NCBI RefSeq assembly: GCF_001687365.1
Contig: NZ_CM004503.1
Coordinates: forward strand, 1 to 64,000
DNA length: 64,000 nucleotides
Direction: 5' to 3'
From: Pararhizobium polonicum
Lineage (GTDB): Bacteria > Pseudomonadota > Alphaproteobacteria > Rhizobiales > Rhizobiaceae
The position numbers and the translations under genes were made by a program. Below are positions 26,464-36,320 of the stretch, in pieces; position 1 is the first letter of the stretch, and every line of letters begins with the position of its first letter. The notes below the pieces were generated by a model. It did not search any database. It saw only the letters and a list, made by a program, of their open reading frames with translations, and was not told the origin of the DNA.

Positions 26464-27895
26464 ACAGGCGATCGCGGTGATCGCCAGGAGCGGCTCGAAA
26501 CGCTGGGTATCGGCGGCCGACGCAGCCGCCAGACAAGCCGGCGTTCATGTCGGCATGCCGGCTGCGAAAGCACAGGCGCTGTTTCGCGGCCTGATGCTGG
26601 TCGATGCGGATCCTGCTATGGATGCCGCAGCACTCGAACGCATCACCCTCTGGGCGCTGACGCTTTATTCCCCGATCGTCGCGGTCGATGGGATCGACGG
26701 CATCGTCATGGACACAGAGGGTGCCGATCACTTGCAGGGCGGAGAGCTGCCGATGGTGACGAAGATCGCCAATCAGTTCCTGGCAAGGAAACTCACTCCC
26801 CGGGTCGCGATCGCCGACACCTGGGGTGCAGCACACGCCTGCGCCCGTGCCATCAGCCGCGAAACGGTCATAGTGCCTTCAGGTGAGACCGTCCGCGCCG
26901 TCGAGAAGCTGCCGATATCGTTGCTGCGCCTTCCCGGGAAAGTCGTCAGTGATCTGCGCACGCTTGGCTTCCAGACCGTCGGCGAATTGGCCAACACGCC
27001 GCGCGCGCCGCTGACCCTTCGTTTCGGCCCGGAGATTGGCCGGCGGCTGGACCAGATGTTTGGCCGCGCCTGCGAACCGATCGATCCGATCCGCACCGCC
27101 GAGCTCATCGAGGTGAGCCGCGCCTTCGCCGAACCGATCGGTGCTGCCGAAACCATCAACAAATATGTCGGCCGGCTGGTCGTGCAACTGATCGAGGAGC
27201 TGCAAAGGCGCGGCCTTGGTGTCCGGCGCGCCGACCTGATCGTCGACAAGGTCGATGGCACACGGCAGGCGATCCGCGCTGGCACCGTGAAGCCGGTGCG
27301 CGACGTCGCCTGGCTGACGAAGCTGTTTCGCGACCGGACGGAGAAGATCGAGCCGGGCTTCGGGATCGAAAAGCTCACTCTGGTCGCGGTGATGGCTGAG
27401 CCCCTGGAGGAGCGCCAGAAATCTTCCTCGCTGGTCGAGGAGGAAGTGAAGGACGTGACGCCGCTGATCGATATCTACGGCAACCGCGGGCAGCGCGTCT
27501 ATCGGGTGGCACCGGTTGCCTCCGACGTTCCAGAGCGCTCCGTCCAGCGCATCAGTCCTGCTGCCGATCCGGTCGAGGTTACCTGGGTCAGCCATTGGCG
27601 CCGGCCGGTCCGGCTGCTGGCCCGTCCGGAGCTGATCGAGGCAATCGCCTTGCTACCGGACCGCCCGCCGGTTTCGATCACCTGGCGCGGCAAGCGGCGG
27701 AAGGTCAAGCGGGCCGATGGGCCCGAGCGGATCTTTGGCGAGTGGTGGCAGCGCGACGCGGAGATGGAGGCGGTGCGGGACTATTTCGTCATCGAAGACG
27801 AGGCCGGCGAGCGTCTCTGGGTGTTTCGCTCCGGTGATGGCATCGATCCTGAAACCGGAAGTCACCGCTGGTTCGTGCACGGGATCTTCGCATGA
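26384..27895 (+). CDS. imuB: ImuB, Y-family DNA polymerase-like protein
   Basis: ImuB resembles Y-family polymerases but normally lacks catalytic acidic residues; it bridges DnaE2 to the sliding clamp. The 503-residue protein begins [17 protein letters not shown]. The usual catalytic Asp-Glu pair is not evident in the palm region around [21 protein letters not shown], consistent with a scaffold role. It overlaps imuA by 80 nt and dnaE2 by 4 nt (ATGA). Confidence 0.93.
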   Translation: MTRVVSIYLPDLPTDRIRRADPSIPPEQAIAVIARSGSKRWVSAADAAARQAGVHVGMPAAKAQALFRGLMLVDADPAMDAAALERITLWALTLYSPIVAVDGIDGIVMDTEGADHLQGGELPMVTKIANQFLARKLTPRVAIADTWGAAHACARAISRETVIVPSGETVRAVEKLPISLLRLPGKVVSDLRTLGFQTVGELANTPRAPLTLRFGPEIGRRLDQMFGRACEPIDPIRTAELIEVSRAFAEPIGAAETINKYVGRLVVQLIEELQRRGLGVRRADLIVDKVDGTRQAIRAGTVKPVRDVAWLTKLFRDRTEKIEPGFGIEKLTLVAVMAEPLEERQKSSSLVEEEVKDVTPLIDIYGNRGQRVYRVAPVASDVPERSVQRISPAADPVEVTWVSHWRRPVRLLARPELIEAIALLPDRPPVSITWRGKRRKVKRADGPERIFGEWWQRDAEMEAVRDYFVIEDEAGERLWVFRSGDGIDPETGSHRWFVHGIFA

Positions 27896-30800
27896 GCTAT
27901 GCCGAGCTGCAGGTCACGACCCATTTTTCGTTCTTGCGCGGTGCAAGCTCGGCGCAGGAACTGTTCGAGACCGCGAAGGCTCTCGGCATCGAAGCCCTCG
28001 GCGTTGTCGATCGCAATTCGCTTGCCGGAATCGTCCGGGCGCTTGAAGCATCGCGCGCCACCGGCTTACGCCTCGTTGTCGGTTGCCGGCTTGATCTGGC
28101 CGACGGCATGTCGGTGCTGGTCTACCCGACCGACCGGGCTGCCTATTCCCGGCTGACCCGCCTCATCACGCTCGGCAAGTCGCGCGGCGGCAAGAACAAC
28201 TGTATCCTCCACTGGGACGACGTCGTCGCATACAATGACGGCATGATCGGCATTCTGGTGCCGGACCTGCCGGATGACACCTGCGGGATCCAGCTGCGCA
28301 AGATGGCCGAGGTGTTTGGTGATCGCGCCTATGTGTCGCTTTGTCTGCGCCGTCGGCAGAACGACCAATTGCGCCTGCATGAGATTTCCAATCTTGCGGC
28401 GCGGTTCAAGGTGCGGTCGGTCGTCACCAATGATGTCCTCTTCCATGAGCCGGGCCGCCGGCAGTTGCAGGACATTGTCACCTGCATCCGAACCCGCACG
28501 ACGATCGACGAAGTCGGCTTCGAACGCGAGCGCCACGCCGATCGCTACCTGAAGCCGCCCGAAGAAATGCAGCGGTTGTTTCCGCGATACCGGCAAGCCC
28601 TCGCGCGAACCATGGAGATCGTCCGTCGCTGCACGTTCTCGCTCGAGGAACTCACCTACCAATATCCGGAGGAGGCGATCGTGCCGGGCAAGGATGCTCA
28701 GGCCTCGCTGGAGCATTATGTCTGGCAATGCGTGCCCGACCGCTATCCGGAGGGACTACCGCCCGACGTGTTGAAGGTCGTGCGGCACGAGCTCTATCTT
28801 ATCCGTACCATGAAATACGCCCCGTATTTTCTGACCGTCTTTTCGATCGTGCGTTATGCCCGGTCTCAAGGCATTCTCTGCCAGGGGAGGGGCTCCGCCG
28901 CCAACAGTGCCGTCTGCTACATCCTCGGCATTACCAGCATCGATCCCTCGACCAACGACCTTCTGTTCGAGCGTTTTGTATCCCAGGAGCGCGACGAGCC
29001 GCCGGACATCGATGTCGATTTCGAGCACGAGCGGCGCGAGGAGGTGATCCAGTGGATTTACCGCACCTACACCAGAGAAAAGGCAGCGCTCTGCGCCACC
29101 GTGACGCGCTACCGGGCGCGCGGCGCGATCCGCGATGTCGGCAAGGCGCTCGGCCTGCCGGAGGACGTGATCAAGGCGCTGTCATCCGGCATGTGGTCCT
29201 GGTCGGAAGAGGTCTGCGATCGCAATGTCCGCGAGCTCAATCTCAATCCAGACGACCGGCGTCTTGTGCTGACTTTGAAGCTCGCACAGCAACTGATGGG
29301 CGCCCCGCGCCATCTCGGCCAACACCCCGGCGGTTTTGTCCTCACTCATGATCGGCTCGACGATCTCGTGCCGATCGAACCGGCGACGATGAAGGACCGC
29401 CAGATCATCGAGTGGGACAAGGACGACGTCGAAGCCCTCAAATTCATGAAGGTGGACATCCTGGCGCTTGGAATGCTGACCTGCATGGCCAAGGCCTTCG
29501 ATCTGATCCGCGAGCACAAGGACCGCGATCTTGATCTCTCGAAAATCGAGCAGGAGGATTCTGCGACCTATGCGATGATCCGCAAGGCCGATACGCTCGG
29601 CACGTTCCAGATAGAAAGCCGCGCGCAGATGGCGATGCTGCCGCGGTTGAAACCCCGGACCTTCTACGACCTTGTGGTACAAGTCGCAATTGTCCGGCCC
29701 GGTCCGATCCAGGGGGACATGGTGCATCCCTATCTGCACCGGCGAGAAGGCAAGGAGGCAGTCGAATATCCGACGCCGGAGCTGGAAGCGGTGCTCGGCA
29801 AGACGCTCGGCGTGCCGCTGTTTCAGGAGTCGGCGATGCGGGTCGCGATGGTCTGCGCCGGCTTTACCGGTGGCGAAGCCGACCAGCTGCGCAAGTCGAT
29901 GGCGACTTTCAAGTTCACCGGCGGCGTCTCGCAGTTCAAGGACAAACTCGTCTCCGGCATGGTGAGGAACGGCTACGCGCCGGAATTCGCCGAAAAGACC
30001 TTCTCCCAGCTCGAAGGCTTTGGCTCCTATGGTTTTCCGGAGAGCCACGCGGCTTCGTTCGCGCTGATCGCCTATGCCTCGAGCTACATCAAATGCCATT
30101 ATCCGGAAGCCTTTTGCGCGGCGCTCATCAATTCGCAGCCGATGGGTTTTTACGCGCCGGCGCAGATTGTCGGCGACGCGAGAGCCCACGGCGTCGAGGT
30201 GCGGCCGGTTTGCATCAATAGATCCCGGTGGGACTGCACGCTTGAACGCATCGGCAATACCGATCGGCACGCGGTGCGCCTCGGTTTCCGGCGAGTGAAG
30301 GGGCTGGCCATCGCGGATGCGGCCCGGATCGTTGCCGCCCGGATGAATAGCGATTTCCAATCTGTCGACGACATGTGGCGCCGGTCCTGTGTTCCGACCG
30401 AAGCGCTCGTCCAGCTCGCCAAGGCCGATGCCTACCGGCCGTCCCTGAAGCTTGAACGGCGTGATGCGCTCTGGGCCATCAGGGCGCTGCGCGATGAACC
30501 TCTGCCCTTGTTTGCTGCCGCGGCCGAGCGCGAGATGGCGACGATTGCCGAACAGCAGGAGCCGGAGGTCGTGCTGCGCCATATGACCGACGGGCATAAC
30601 GTCATCGAGGACTATAGCCATACCGGATTGACGCTACGGCAGCATCCGATCGCCTTTCTGCGGAAAGATCTCGCGACACGCAACATCATTACCTGTGAGG
30701 AGGCAATGAGCAGCCGCGACGGCCGTTCGGTTTTTACCGCCGGCCTCGTTCTCGTTCGCCAGAAACCGGGATCTGCCAAAGGGGTGATGTTCATCACTAT

Positions 30801-31149
30801 CGAGGACGAGACTGGCCCTGCCAATATCGTCGTCTGGCCATCGCTGTTCGAGAAACGCAGGCGTGTTGTGCTTGGATCAAGCATGATGGCGATCAATGGT
30901 CGGATCCAGCGCGAAGGCGAGGTGGTGCATCTCGTCGCGCAGCAGCTGTTCGATTTGTCGGGCGATCTATCCGCACTGGCGGACCGTGATGCTGAGTTCA
31001 AGCTACCGGCGGGCAGAGGCGATGAGTTTGTCCATGGTGGCGGGCCGGATCCGCGCGACAAGCCGAAGCCGATCGCTCGCCCGCGGGACATGTTCACCCG
31101 AGACATTCATATTGACACGCTGAAGGTGAAGGCGCGGAATTTTCACTAA
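27892..31149 (+). CDS. dnaE2: Error-prone DNA polymerase DnaE2 (C family)
   Basis: The catalytic subunit of the ImuA-ImuB-DnaE2 mutasome. The 1,085-residue protein has an N-terminal PHP domain ([20 protein letters not shown]), the C-family catalytic core ([16 protein letters not shown] and [16 protein letters not shown], providing palm aspartates), the HPGGFVLTH motif and a C-terminal OB domain. Length fits DnaE2. It is the last gene of an SOS-controlled operon carried on the plasmid, in addition to any chromosomal copy. Confidence 0.95.
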   Translation: MSYAELQVTTHFSFLRGASSAQELFETAKALGIEALGVVDRNSLAGIVRALEASRATGLRLVVGCRLDLADGMSVLVYPTDRAAYSRLTRLITLGKSRGGKNNCILHWDDVVAYNDGMIGILVPDLPDDTCGIQLRKMAEVFGDRAYVSLCLRRRQNDQLRLHEISNLAARFKVRSVVTNDVLFHEPGRRQLQDIVTCIRTRTTIDEVGFERERHADRYLKPPEEMQRLFPRYRQALARTMEIVRRCTFSLEELTYQYPEEAIVPGKDAQASLEHYVWQCVPDRYPEGLPPDVLKVVRHELYLIRTMKYAPYFLTVFSIVRYARSQGILCQGRGSAANSAVCYILGITSIDPSTNDLLFERFVSQERDEPPDIDVDFEHERREEVIQWIYRTYTREKAALCATVTRYRARGAIRDVGKALGLPEDVIKALSSGMWSWSEEVCDRNVRELNLNPDDRRLVLTLKLAQQLMGAPRHLGQHPGGFVLTHDRLDDLVPIEPATMKDRQIIEWDKDDVEALKFMKVDILALGMLTCMAKAFDLIREHKDRDLDLSKIEQEDSATYAMIRKADTLGTFQIESRAQMAMLPRLKPRTFYDLVVQVAIVRPGPIQGDMVHPYLHRREGKEAVEYPTPELEAVLGKTLGVPLFQESAMRVAMVCAGFTGGEADQLRKSMATFKFTGGVSQFKDKLVSGMVRNGYAPEFAEKTFSQLEGFGSYGFPESHAASFALIAYASSYIKCHYPEAFCAALINSQPMGFYAPAQIVGDARAHGVEVRPVCINRSRWDCTLERIGNTDRHAVRLGFRRVKGLAIADAARIVAARMNSDFQSVDDMWRRSCVPTEALVQLAKADAYRPSLKLERRDALWAIRALRDEPLPLFAAAAEREMATIAEQQEPEVVLRHMTDGHNVIEDYSHTGLTLRQHPIAFLRKDLATRNIITCEEAMSSRDGRSVFTAGLVLVRQKPGSAKGVMFITIEDETGPANIVVWPSLFEKRRRVVLGSSMMAINGRIQREGEVVHLVAQQLFDLSGDLSALADRDAEFKLPAGRGDEFVHGGGPDPRDKPKPIARPRDMFTRDIHIDTLKVKARNFH

Positions 31150-31434
31150 GACCCCTCAAGCCGAAATGCTGGCGGCGAGGCATCCTCCGGAGCGAACCAA
31201 CGAAAAGAGGGCGCCCGGACGGCAATGTCGGGATCTCGCTCCTTAAGCTTGCCCCTTGCCCCCCAAAAAGGGATGTTTCGGTCCACCTACCCACTGGAAT
31301 TCTTCCCAATGGGCTTCTTTCGTCGCAAGCGCGGCCGATCCGCGGGTTGGCATACGCCCCCGATCCCGAGCAGGCCCGCATCGGAGTGGCGGGGACGGGC
31401 TGCCTGACAACCCGGCTTGAAGGGAGAGGAGTAC
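31150..31434. other. Gene-free stretch after dnaE2
   Basis: No supported gene. It leads into a chemoreceptor gene remnant read on the minus strand; the frame continues leftward through this stretch but loses resemblance. Confidence 0.45.
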
Positions 31435-31531
31435 GGCTCACATCATCGAACGTGAACTGTTCAAGCAATTCGAACAGCGCCGCTGCTTCCCGCGCGAGAC
31501 TGTGGCTGGCGGCTGTCTGTTCCTCGACCAC
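31435..31531 (-). pseudogene. Chemoreceptor (MCP) C-terminal remnant, copy 1
   Basis: The minus strand reads VVEEQTAASHSLAREAAAL then FELLEQFTFDD, matching the end of the signalling domain and C-terminal tail of rhizobial methyl-accepting chemotaxis proteins. Everything upstream of VVEEQ is missing. A related fragment lies at 63459-63552 with the same breakpoint. Confidence 0.7.
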
Positions 31532-31780
31532 AGGAACACATGTCGGATCGCTTATACGATCGAGCCTGTCCGCGAATGGATTTTTCCGGCAGAAGAACGC
31601 TTAGGGTGGCCGTGCTGCGCGAGGGCAAGTGGGCCGCCACAGCGGCGTCGCAAAAAGAAAGGGCCATCGGAAAACCGAGGCCCATTAAGGTGTGAAGGTC
31701 AAAACCTCCAGAGGGGAACAGCTGGTGCGATGGAAACTGGGAGGAGACCATCGTGTGCATCAGCTGTAGGCTTAATGAGT
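31532..31780. other. Gene-free stretch
   Basis: No supported gene or RNA seen between the chemoreceptor remnant and the 22-bp direct repeats. Confidence 0.4.
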
Positions 31781-31813
31781 AAATTTTGTGCGATGTGCAA
31801 ACAAATTTTGTGC
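31781..31813. repeat. Direct repeat AAATTTTGTGC, period 22 bp
   Basis: Two identical 11-bp copies (31781-31791 and 31803-31813) lie exactly two helical turns apart, with GTGCAAAC between them. They are in the gap downstream of the membrane protein gene. A regulator-binding site is possible; function unknown. Confidence 0.5.
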
Positions 31814-31888
31814 AGTGCAGCCATGCAAGAACAGAGAGGATGGCGTCTCACTTCCGATTTAAGCTGTGGCTTCCGTGCCGGTCGATAC

Positions 31889-32563
31889 TCAATCCCGGCT
31901 TGGTGCGATGAGCGTGTACACGCGACGCGCCAATCGCAGATGGCGGCTGCTTTCATCCGCCAGCAGGACCGAGATCATCCGATTACCGAGGAAGAACAGG
32001 ACGACCGCGATCAAGACCGCCGCGGGCCAGAGCTGATGCTCGACAGGGACCAGGCTGCCATGAGGATCGAGGATTTCCATCCCTTTACGATACCCGGAAT
32101 ATACGGCAAGAACCAATCCGAACCTGATGGGCATGAAGACGAGGAGTTCGATCAGGCGCAGGATCGCGACTTTTGAGAGGGGCGCCGGTTCGGACTGCCT
32201 GTTTGTCAACGCCGCAGTCCGCAGGCCCGGTCGTTGTTCGTCCCTCACAAGTGCCCTCCATTGACCGCTGCGCAGCGTCGCCCAGGCATTCAGCGATCGC
32301 TTTGCGTCGCGCAACAGCACGTGTCCAGGCTCGGCCCGCATCGTTATGGCGGTGCGGATGACGCTCAGCGTGGCAAGGATGATGCTGAGCCAGATCGCAA
32401 CCTGGTACAGGACGGTCACGTCGCTCAGCGAGAAATTTGCCCACATCCAGTGAACCAGCCAAAGCGCTGCGATCACGACAAAAGTCCGCAGCGGAAAGAT
32501 GAGAAGCTCCACTCGACGCAACTGCGACGCGGATGGTTCTGGGAACGTTGTTGTTGCTGACAT
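31889..32563 (-). CDS. Hypothetical inner-membrane protein
   Basis: About 224 residues with four or five hydrophobic segments: LIFPLRTFVVIAALWLVHW, VAIWLSIILATLSVI, LIELLVFMPIRFGLVLAVY and LWPAAVLIAVVLFFLGN. A long basic loop sits in the middle (MRAEPGHVLLRDAKRS). The family is not recognised. ATG 32563 follows GGAGG; a TTG two codons earlier is less likely. It is transcribed against its plus-strand neighbours and looks like an independent insertion. Confidence 0.6.
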   Translation of the reverse strand: MSATTTFPEPSASQLRRVELLIFPLRTFVVIAALWLVHWMWANFSLSDVTVLYQVAIWLSIILATLSVIRTAITMRAEPGHVLLRDAKRSLNAWATLRSGQWRALVRDEQRPGLRTAALTNRQSEPAPLSKVAILRLIELLVFMPIRFGLVLAVYSGYRKGMEILDPHGSLVPVEHQLWPAAVLIAVVLFFLGNRMISVLLADESSRHLRLARRVYTLIAPSRD

Positions 32564-32831
32564 TCTCAATGGCCTCCGGACGATAGAGGTAGAATCTACA
32601 CTATGTTTTTAGCAGCACAAGATTTGCATGGTCCAAAGGTTTCACAGACGCTTCGGTCTCACATCGGCATCCTGGTTCTAATGGCGCAAAGGCATGCGGT
32701 CACGTGTCGCTGCGAGCCGAAGCGGTAACTTCCCAAGTGCTCGAGGCGAGCCGCAGGTCACGGCAGCGAATGGATGGACATCTGTTACGATACCGCACCA
32801 ACGCCGAAGCAGACCAATCCCGCTCTCATGC

Positions 32832-32959
32832 GATGGCTTCCTGGTCCATCCCTGGATCTTCCACGATCAACCCTCAAGGGGTCCGCTAGCAAGCTGCGGC
32901 CGCTTGGGCGATGCCCTTCGCGGTGATCGCGACCAGGGTTGGACACTGACGGAGCCATC
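32832..32959. promoter_or_regulatory. Long-range inverted repeat leader of the 58-residue gene
   Basis: The left arm (32832-32855) and right arm (32933-32959) pair in blocks GATGGCT/AGCCATC, GTCCA/TGGAC and CCCTGG/CCAGGG. The right arm ends 38 nt before ATG 32997, the geometry shared with other leaders in this region. Confidence 0.5.
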
Positions 32960-32996
32960 GAGCGGGATTGGCCCGCTCCGAAGATGGAGCCTTCAG

Positions 32997-33173
32997 ATGA
33001 AGCAAGATCTTTCCCTCGCCCAGAACCACGCATTCCAGCTCGCCCGCACCCTGATGGTCCCGGTCACGCTCTTTAGGTCCGGTAACGAGTTCGGCGTTCT
33101 GCCGAGCGACGAACTCGACGACGAAGACGATCTGGTGATCGTGCATGAATACGTTCCGGGCGGGTCTCATTGA
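32997..33173 (+). CDS. Small conserved plasmid protein (58 residues)
   Basis: MKQDLSLAQNHAFQLARTLM begins a small acidic protein ending in LDDEDDLVIVHEYVPGGSH. GGAG at ~32986 selects ATG 32997 rather than the longer frame from 32694. No known domain; the composition suggests a soluble accessory protein. It is the first plus-strand gene of the putative leading-region set and is followed by a 216-bp leader. Confidence 0.55.
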   Translation: MKQDLSLAQNHAFQLARTLMVPVTLFRSGNEFGVLPSDELDDEDDLVIVHEYVPGGSH

Positions 33174-33176
33174 GAC

Positions 33177-33356
33177 CCTTCTCGCCTTTTTGGTGCCGCT
33201 TGCGAGCCGCAGGCGGCAAGGGAAGCTTCGCCGCTGCTGGCACCCGGGCGGTGGCCCAAGGTGCAGATTGTCATCTTGCCAGCCGCGCCCTTGCCTCCTT
33301 TGCTCTTCGCGATGTCCGGAGCGGGCCCGCAAGGTGCGGGGAAAAGAAACAGAAGG
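33177..33356. promoter_or_regulatory. Long-range inverted repeat leader of the TOPRIM gene
   Basis: Left blocks CCTTCT (33177-33182), CTTTT (33186-33190) and CTTGCG (33199-33204) pair in order with AGAAGG (33351-33356), AAAAG (33342-33346) and CGCAAG (33328-33333). The right arm ends 34 nt before ATG 33390. Pairing is interrupted but collinear. Confidence 0.5.
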
Positions 33357-33389
33357 AAAGGCGGACGCAAGGGTGCGTCGGGAATTCAA

Positions 33390-34313
33390 ATGGAAAAGAA
33401 GGAACTGGAAGAACTGCGGGACCGCGTGCAATGCGCCGCGGTGCTGGAGCAGGCAGGGTTTGCCATCGACCTGAAGGAGAGCACCCGCAGGGCGGTCAAA
33501 TTCCGCGGCGGCGGGGCCATAATCATCGTGATTCACGAGGGCAGGGGCTGGTTCGATCCGCTGTCCGATGCCAAGGGTGACGTGTTCGGTCTTGTCGAGC
33601 ATCTCGACCGAGTGCCCTTTGTCGAAGCCCTCGACCATGTCGCATCGCTGGTCGACTTCGTCCCGAAGGAGCCGGTCTGGACCCACGCTGCGCGCGAGAT
33701 CGATCTGCCGGCCGGAGTTTCAGAACGATGGACGAAGCGCCGCAAGCCGTGGCCGGGTTCGATGACCTGGCGCTATCTCCGCGACGACCGCTGCGTTCCG
33801 GAAGCGACCATCCGCGCAGCGATCCGGCATGATCTCGTGCGCGAAGGTCCGCGCGGCAGCATGTGGGCCGCGCACCGTGACAGCGAGGGCGCCGTCACCG
33901 GCTGGGAGGAACGCGGGCCGGAATGGCGCGGCTTTTCGACGGGAGGCGCGAAGGTGTTGTTCAGGTTCGGCGCGATCCATGCGCCGCGCCTTTGCGTGAC
34001 GGAGGCTGCCATCGACGCCATGAGCCTTGCCGCGCTGGAGAGTAATCGGCGCGATAGCCTCTATGTCAGTACCGGCGGCGGCTGGGCCCCTGCCACCGAT
34101 GCGGCGATCCGTTTATTGGCGGCGCGTAAGGGTATTTTGGTGGTCGCCGCCACGGATAATAACGCGCAGGGCGATATCTACGCTGATCGGTTGGAAGCAG
34201 TTGCCCGGGACGCTAACTGCGGCTTTGAGCGCCATCGTCCCCGCCACGAGGACTGGAACGAGGACCTTTGCACTCAGCTGCGCGCGAATTCGAGGAGAGG
34301 CGCGATGTCGTGA
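33390..34313 (+). CDS. DUF3991/TOPRIM-domain protein
   Basis: 307 residues. The N-terminal half (VQCAAVLEQAGFAIDLKEST; VFGLVEHLDRVPFVEALDHVA) resembles DUF3991/primase-like zinc-free domains of mobile-element proteins. The C-terminal half is a TOPRIM-like fold with LCVTEAAIDAMSLAALE (the conserved Glu), VSTGGG and ATDNNAQGDIYADRL (Asp pair). Such proteins are thought to act in plasmid DNA metabolism after transfer; catalysis is unproven. The last 40 nt overlap the convergent Fic gene. ATG 33390 is preceded only by a weak GGGAA. Confidence 0.75.
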   Translation: MEKKELEELRDRVQCAAVLEQAGFAIDLKESTRRAVKFRGGGAIIIVIHEGRGWFDPLSDAKGDVFGLVEHLDRVPFVEALDHVASLVDFVPKEPVWTHAAREIDLPAGVSERWTKRRKPWPGSMTWRYLRDDRCVPEATIRAAIRHDLVREGPRGSMWAAHRDSEGAVTGWEERGPEWRGFSTGGAKVLFRFGAIHAPRLCVTEAAIDAMSLAALESNRRDSLYVSTGGGWAPATDAAIRLLAARKGILVVAATDNNAQGDIYADRLEAVARDANCGFERHRPRHEDWNEDLCTQLRANSRRGAMS

Positions 34314-34870
34314 TTATCCGCGGCCTGCAGTGCCGCGACGTATCGCGTGCGCAGATCTCCCACGTCGCCCAGGCTTCCGCTACCCCAGCTGAAGGGCTCG
34401 GCGCCCAGTTTTTCCACGAGCAGATCGGCGGCCAGCCGCGCGTGACGTCCGTTGCCGTTTGGAAACGGATGGATGGCGACCAGGCGATGGTGGAAACGTA
34501 TTGCGATCTCGTCGGCTGCGAAGGTCTCATGCTGGACCCAATACCGCACGTCATCCAGCAAAGCCGCAAGTTCGACCGGGATCCGGTAGGCCTGGATGCC
34601 AATATTGCGCTCCGTCGTTCGGAAGCTGCCTGCCCATTGCCAGACCTCGCCGAACATGCGTTGGTGCAATGTACGCATAAAGTCTTCGGTCAGCATCCTG
34701 CCGACCGGCATGCGCCGTCGTCCGCGAGCCCAGGCTGCGCCCTCGACGATATTTTCCTGTTCAGCCTCGTTGAGATCCTGCCTGTGGGTGATCCAGCTTT
34801 GAAGCAGGCCCTCGCGCTCCTGCGGCTCAAGCGGTGTTGCGTCCTCTGGTTCCTGGAAAAGGTCCGTCAT
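34274..34870 (-). CDS. Fic/DOC-family protein ('mobile mystery protein B')
   Basis: Fic proteins transfer AMP or related groups to target proteins. The 198-residue product has the complete motif HPFPNGNGRHAR (HxFxxGNGRxxR), so the catalytic His and both phosphate-binding residues are present. It pairs with the XRE protein directly upstream (ATGA overlap), the arrangement defined as mobile mystery proteins A and B in integrated elements. It probably acts as a toxin-antitoxin-like pair; the target is unknown. Confidence 0.88.
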   Translation of the reverse strand: MTDLFQEPEDATPLEPQEREGLLQSWITHRQDLNEAEQENIVEGAAWARGRRRMPVGRMLTEDFMRTLHQRMFGEVWQWAGSFRTTERNIGIQAYRIPVELAALLDDVRYWVQHETFAADEIAIRFHHRLVAIHPFPNGNGRHARLAADLLVEKLGAEPFSWGSGSLGDVGDLRTRYVAALQAADNHDIAPLLEFARS

Positions 34871-35328
34871 TTTTGTGACCAGAGATCGCGCTCGGAAAGC
34901 TGGTCGCGGATGTAGGCCTGGACGCGGGCTTCGAGATCGTCATCGCCCGTTCCCTGCGCCTCCAGGCGCATCGTATGCGCGACCCGCTGGAGTTCGCGCA
35001 TTGCGATCTTGCGCGCTCGCTCATCGACGGTGGCCTCGAGCGACGTATTCGGGACCAGTGCGTAGACGAGGGTGCAGTCGAGTGCCTCTGCCGCACGTCG
35101 CAACGTACTGAGCTGGATCGTTCCGGATGCCTCCGACTTCTCGATCGCTTCGACGGTCTGGGGCCGGATTCCCATCCGCGAGCCGAGCTGCGACCCCGTC
35201 ATGCCAAGCGCGTCGCGCAACGCCCGGACCCATCCTTTCGGCGGCGCCCTGAAGCTCTCCGCCGGCTGCAGGCCGCGAAGACGCTCGTCTAGCCTTTTGC
35301 GCGCTCGTTTCCTTGCATCGTCCTTCAT
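34867..35328 (-). CDS. XRE-family regulator ('mobile mystery protein A')
   Basis: 153-residue protein whose centre is an XRE helix-turn-helix (LRDALGMTGSQLGSRMGIRP, then TVEAIEKSEASGTIQLSTLRRAAEAL). A basic N-terminus (KDDARKRARKRLDERL) and the family tail RVAHTMRLEAQGT follow the mobile mystery A pattern. Translationally coupled to the Fic gene. A perfect inverted repeat and several TGATCAG boxes upstream probably form its autoregulatory operator. Confidence 0.88.
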   Translation of the reverse strand: MKDDARKRARKRLDERLRGLQPAESFRAPPKGWVRALRDALGMTGSQLGSRMGIRPQTVEAIEKSEASGTIQLSTLRRAAEALDCTLVYALVPNTSLEATVDERARKIAMRELQRVAHTMRLEAQGTGDDDLEARVQAYIRDQLSERDLWSQK

Positions 35329-35381
35329 CGTTCAACTTTCCACCGACGCTGCCGATCAGGCAGCAGGCTGATTGAGACGCT

Positions 35382-35411
35382 TTGTTTATCAGATTGTGAG
35401 CTGATAAACAA
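35382..35411. promoter_or_regulatory. Operator region of the XRE-Fic pair
   Basis: TTGTTTATCAG (35382-35392) and CTGATAAACAA (35401-35411) form a perfect 11-bp inverted repeat with an 8-bp spacer, 54 bp upstream of the XRE start. Two TGATCAG boxes follow (35435-35441, 35452-35458). Likely bound by the XRE protein. Confidence 0.65.
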
Positions 35412-35609
35412 TATCGACAGATCAGTCCACGACATGATCAGATATGTAATTTGATCAGTCTATAAGCTGACCGCTTTGGTCAGATGGAGCAGAATGAAAA
35501 AACGAAAAGGAAGAAGGGAGAGGAGGAAACCGGTTGCCGCATGCCCGCCGGCCGCGTCAAGGGTAAAGCTTCGCCCGCTGCGCGGCCCTTGACCCGTCCG
35601 GGCGGAGAG

Positions 35610-35671
35610 GCGGCTCCAAGGAGGGGTCAGGAAGGGCTGAAGAGGATGGCGACATCGCGAGGATGAGCCGC
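35610..35671. promoter_or_regulatory. Inverted repeat leader of the DUF1419 gene
   Basis: GCGGCTC (35610-35616) and GAGCCGC (35665-35671) pair; the right arm ends 36 nt before ATG 35707. A further hairpin, GTCAAGGG with CCCTTGAC, lies just upstream. This is the shortest stem of the leader group. Confidence 0.4.
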
Positions 35672-35706
35672 GTGTCCTTCCCGACGAGGCTGAAAGGAGC
35701 CCGCCC

Positions 35707-36309
35707 ATGACCGTCTCTCCAATACGTAAAGTCTTTGAATGCATCGCCGACCGCCGGCAGATGTTCCGCTTGTTCGACCGCCACGCGCAACGCCTGAACC
35801 GCTGGGAGGGTGACGAAAGCGCGCTCTATCGAGGCGAATGGTTCGAAGTCGCCCAGGCGCAGCACGATTACATGTTCGAGATTCTGCCGCCGCTGTTCAT
35901 GCGGGGCGATATGTTCGCCATGCGCGAGTTCCTCACGGGCAGCATCGCCAGCATCTTTTTCACGCTGAAGATCGACGACCGGATGCGGTATTTCCATGCC
36001 TATTGCGACCTCGCTGGCAAGGGCTCGCCCGAACGGATGCGCGATGCGATCGTAGAACGCGAAACCCGGCCCGTCCGGGCGATGACGCGTGCGGAACGCC
36101 TGGACCACATCTGGTCGAGCACCCATGATGACTATCGCGGCTATGCCGGCGAACGCTGGCCGGAACACGACCACGGCAAGCGGACCGTGCTCTTCTACGG
36201 CGGACGCCAGGGCACCGTCCTGAAGCTGCTCGACGACCTCACGGATGCAGAGATCGCATCGAAGCTGCCGGTGCATCTGCGCTACCTCCCTGACGCGATA
36301 GCGGCGTAA
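35707..36309 (+). CDS. DUF1419-family protein
   Basis: 200-residue protein of a family restricted largely to rhizobial plasmids; function unknown. Recognisable by FRLFDRHAQRLNRWEGDESALYRGEWFEVAQAQHDYMFEILPPLF (residues 20-64 as landmark) and IFFTLKIDDRMRYFHAYCDLAG. Soluble, no signal peptide. GAAAGGAG gives a strong ribosome site for ATG 35707. The DUF3085 gene follows after 11 nt, probably co-transcribed. Confidence 0.8.
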   Translation: MTVSPIRKVFECIADRRQMFRLFDRHAQRLNRWEGDESALYRGEWFEVAQAQHDYMFEILPPLFMRGDMFAMREFLTGSIASIFFTLKIDDRMRYFHAYCDLAGKGSPERMRDAIVERETRPVRAMTRAERLDHIWSSTHDDYRGYAGERWPEHDHGKRTVLFYGGRQGTVLKLLDDLTDAEIASKLPVHLRYLPDAIAA

Positions 36310-36320
36310 GGGAGGCGGCG

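Noticed and set aside
29182..30621. 479-codon minus-strand frame inside dnaE2
   Set aside because: Antisense shadow of the polymerase core; no start signal or family match.
31502..32176. 224-codon plus-strand frame after dnaE2
   Set aside because: Low-quality composition, overlaps the membrane protein gene on the other strand; the sequence is better explained by a chemoreceptor remnant on the minus strand.
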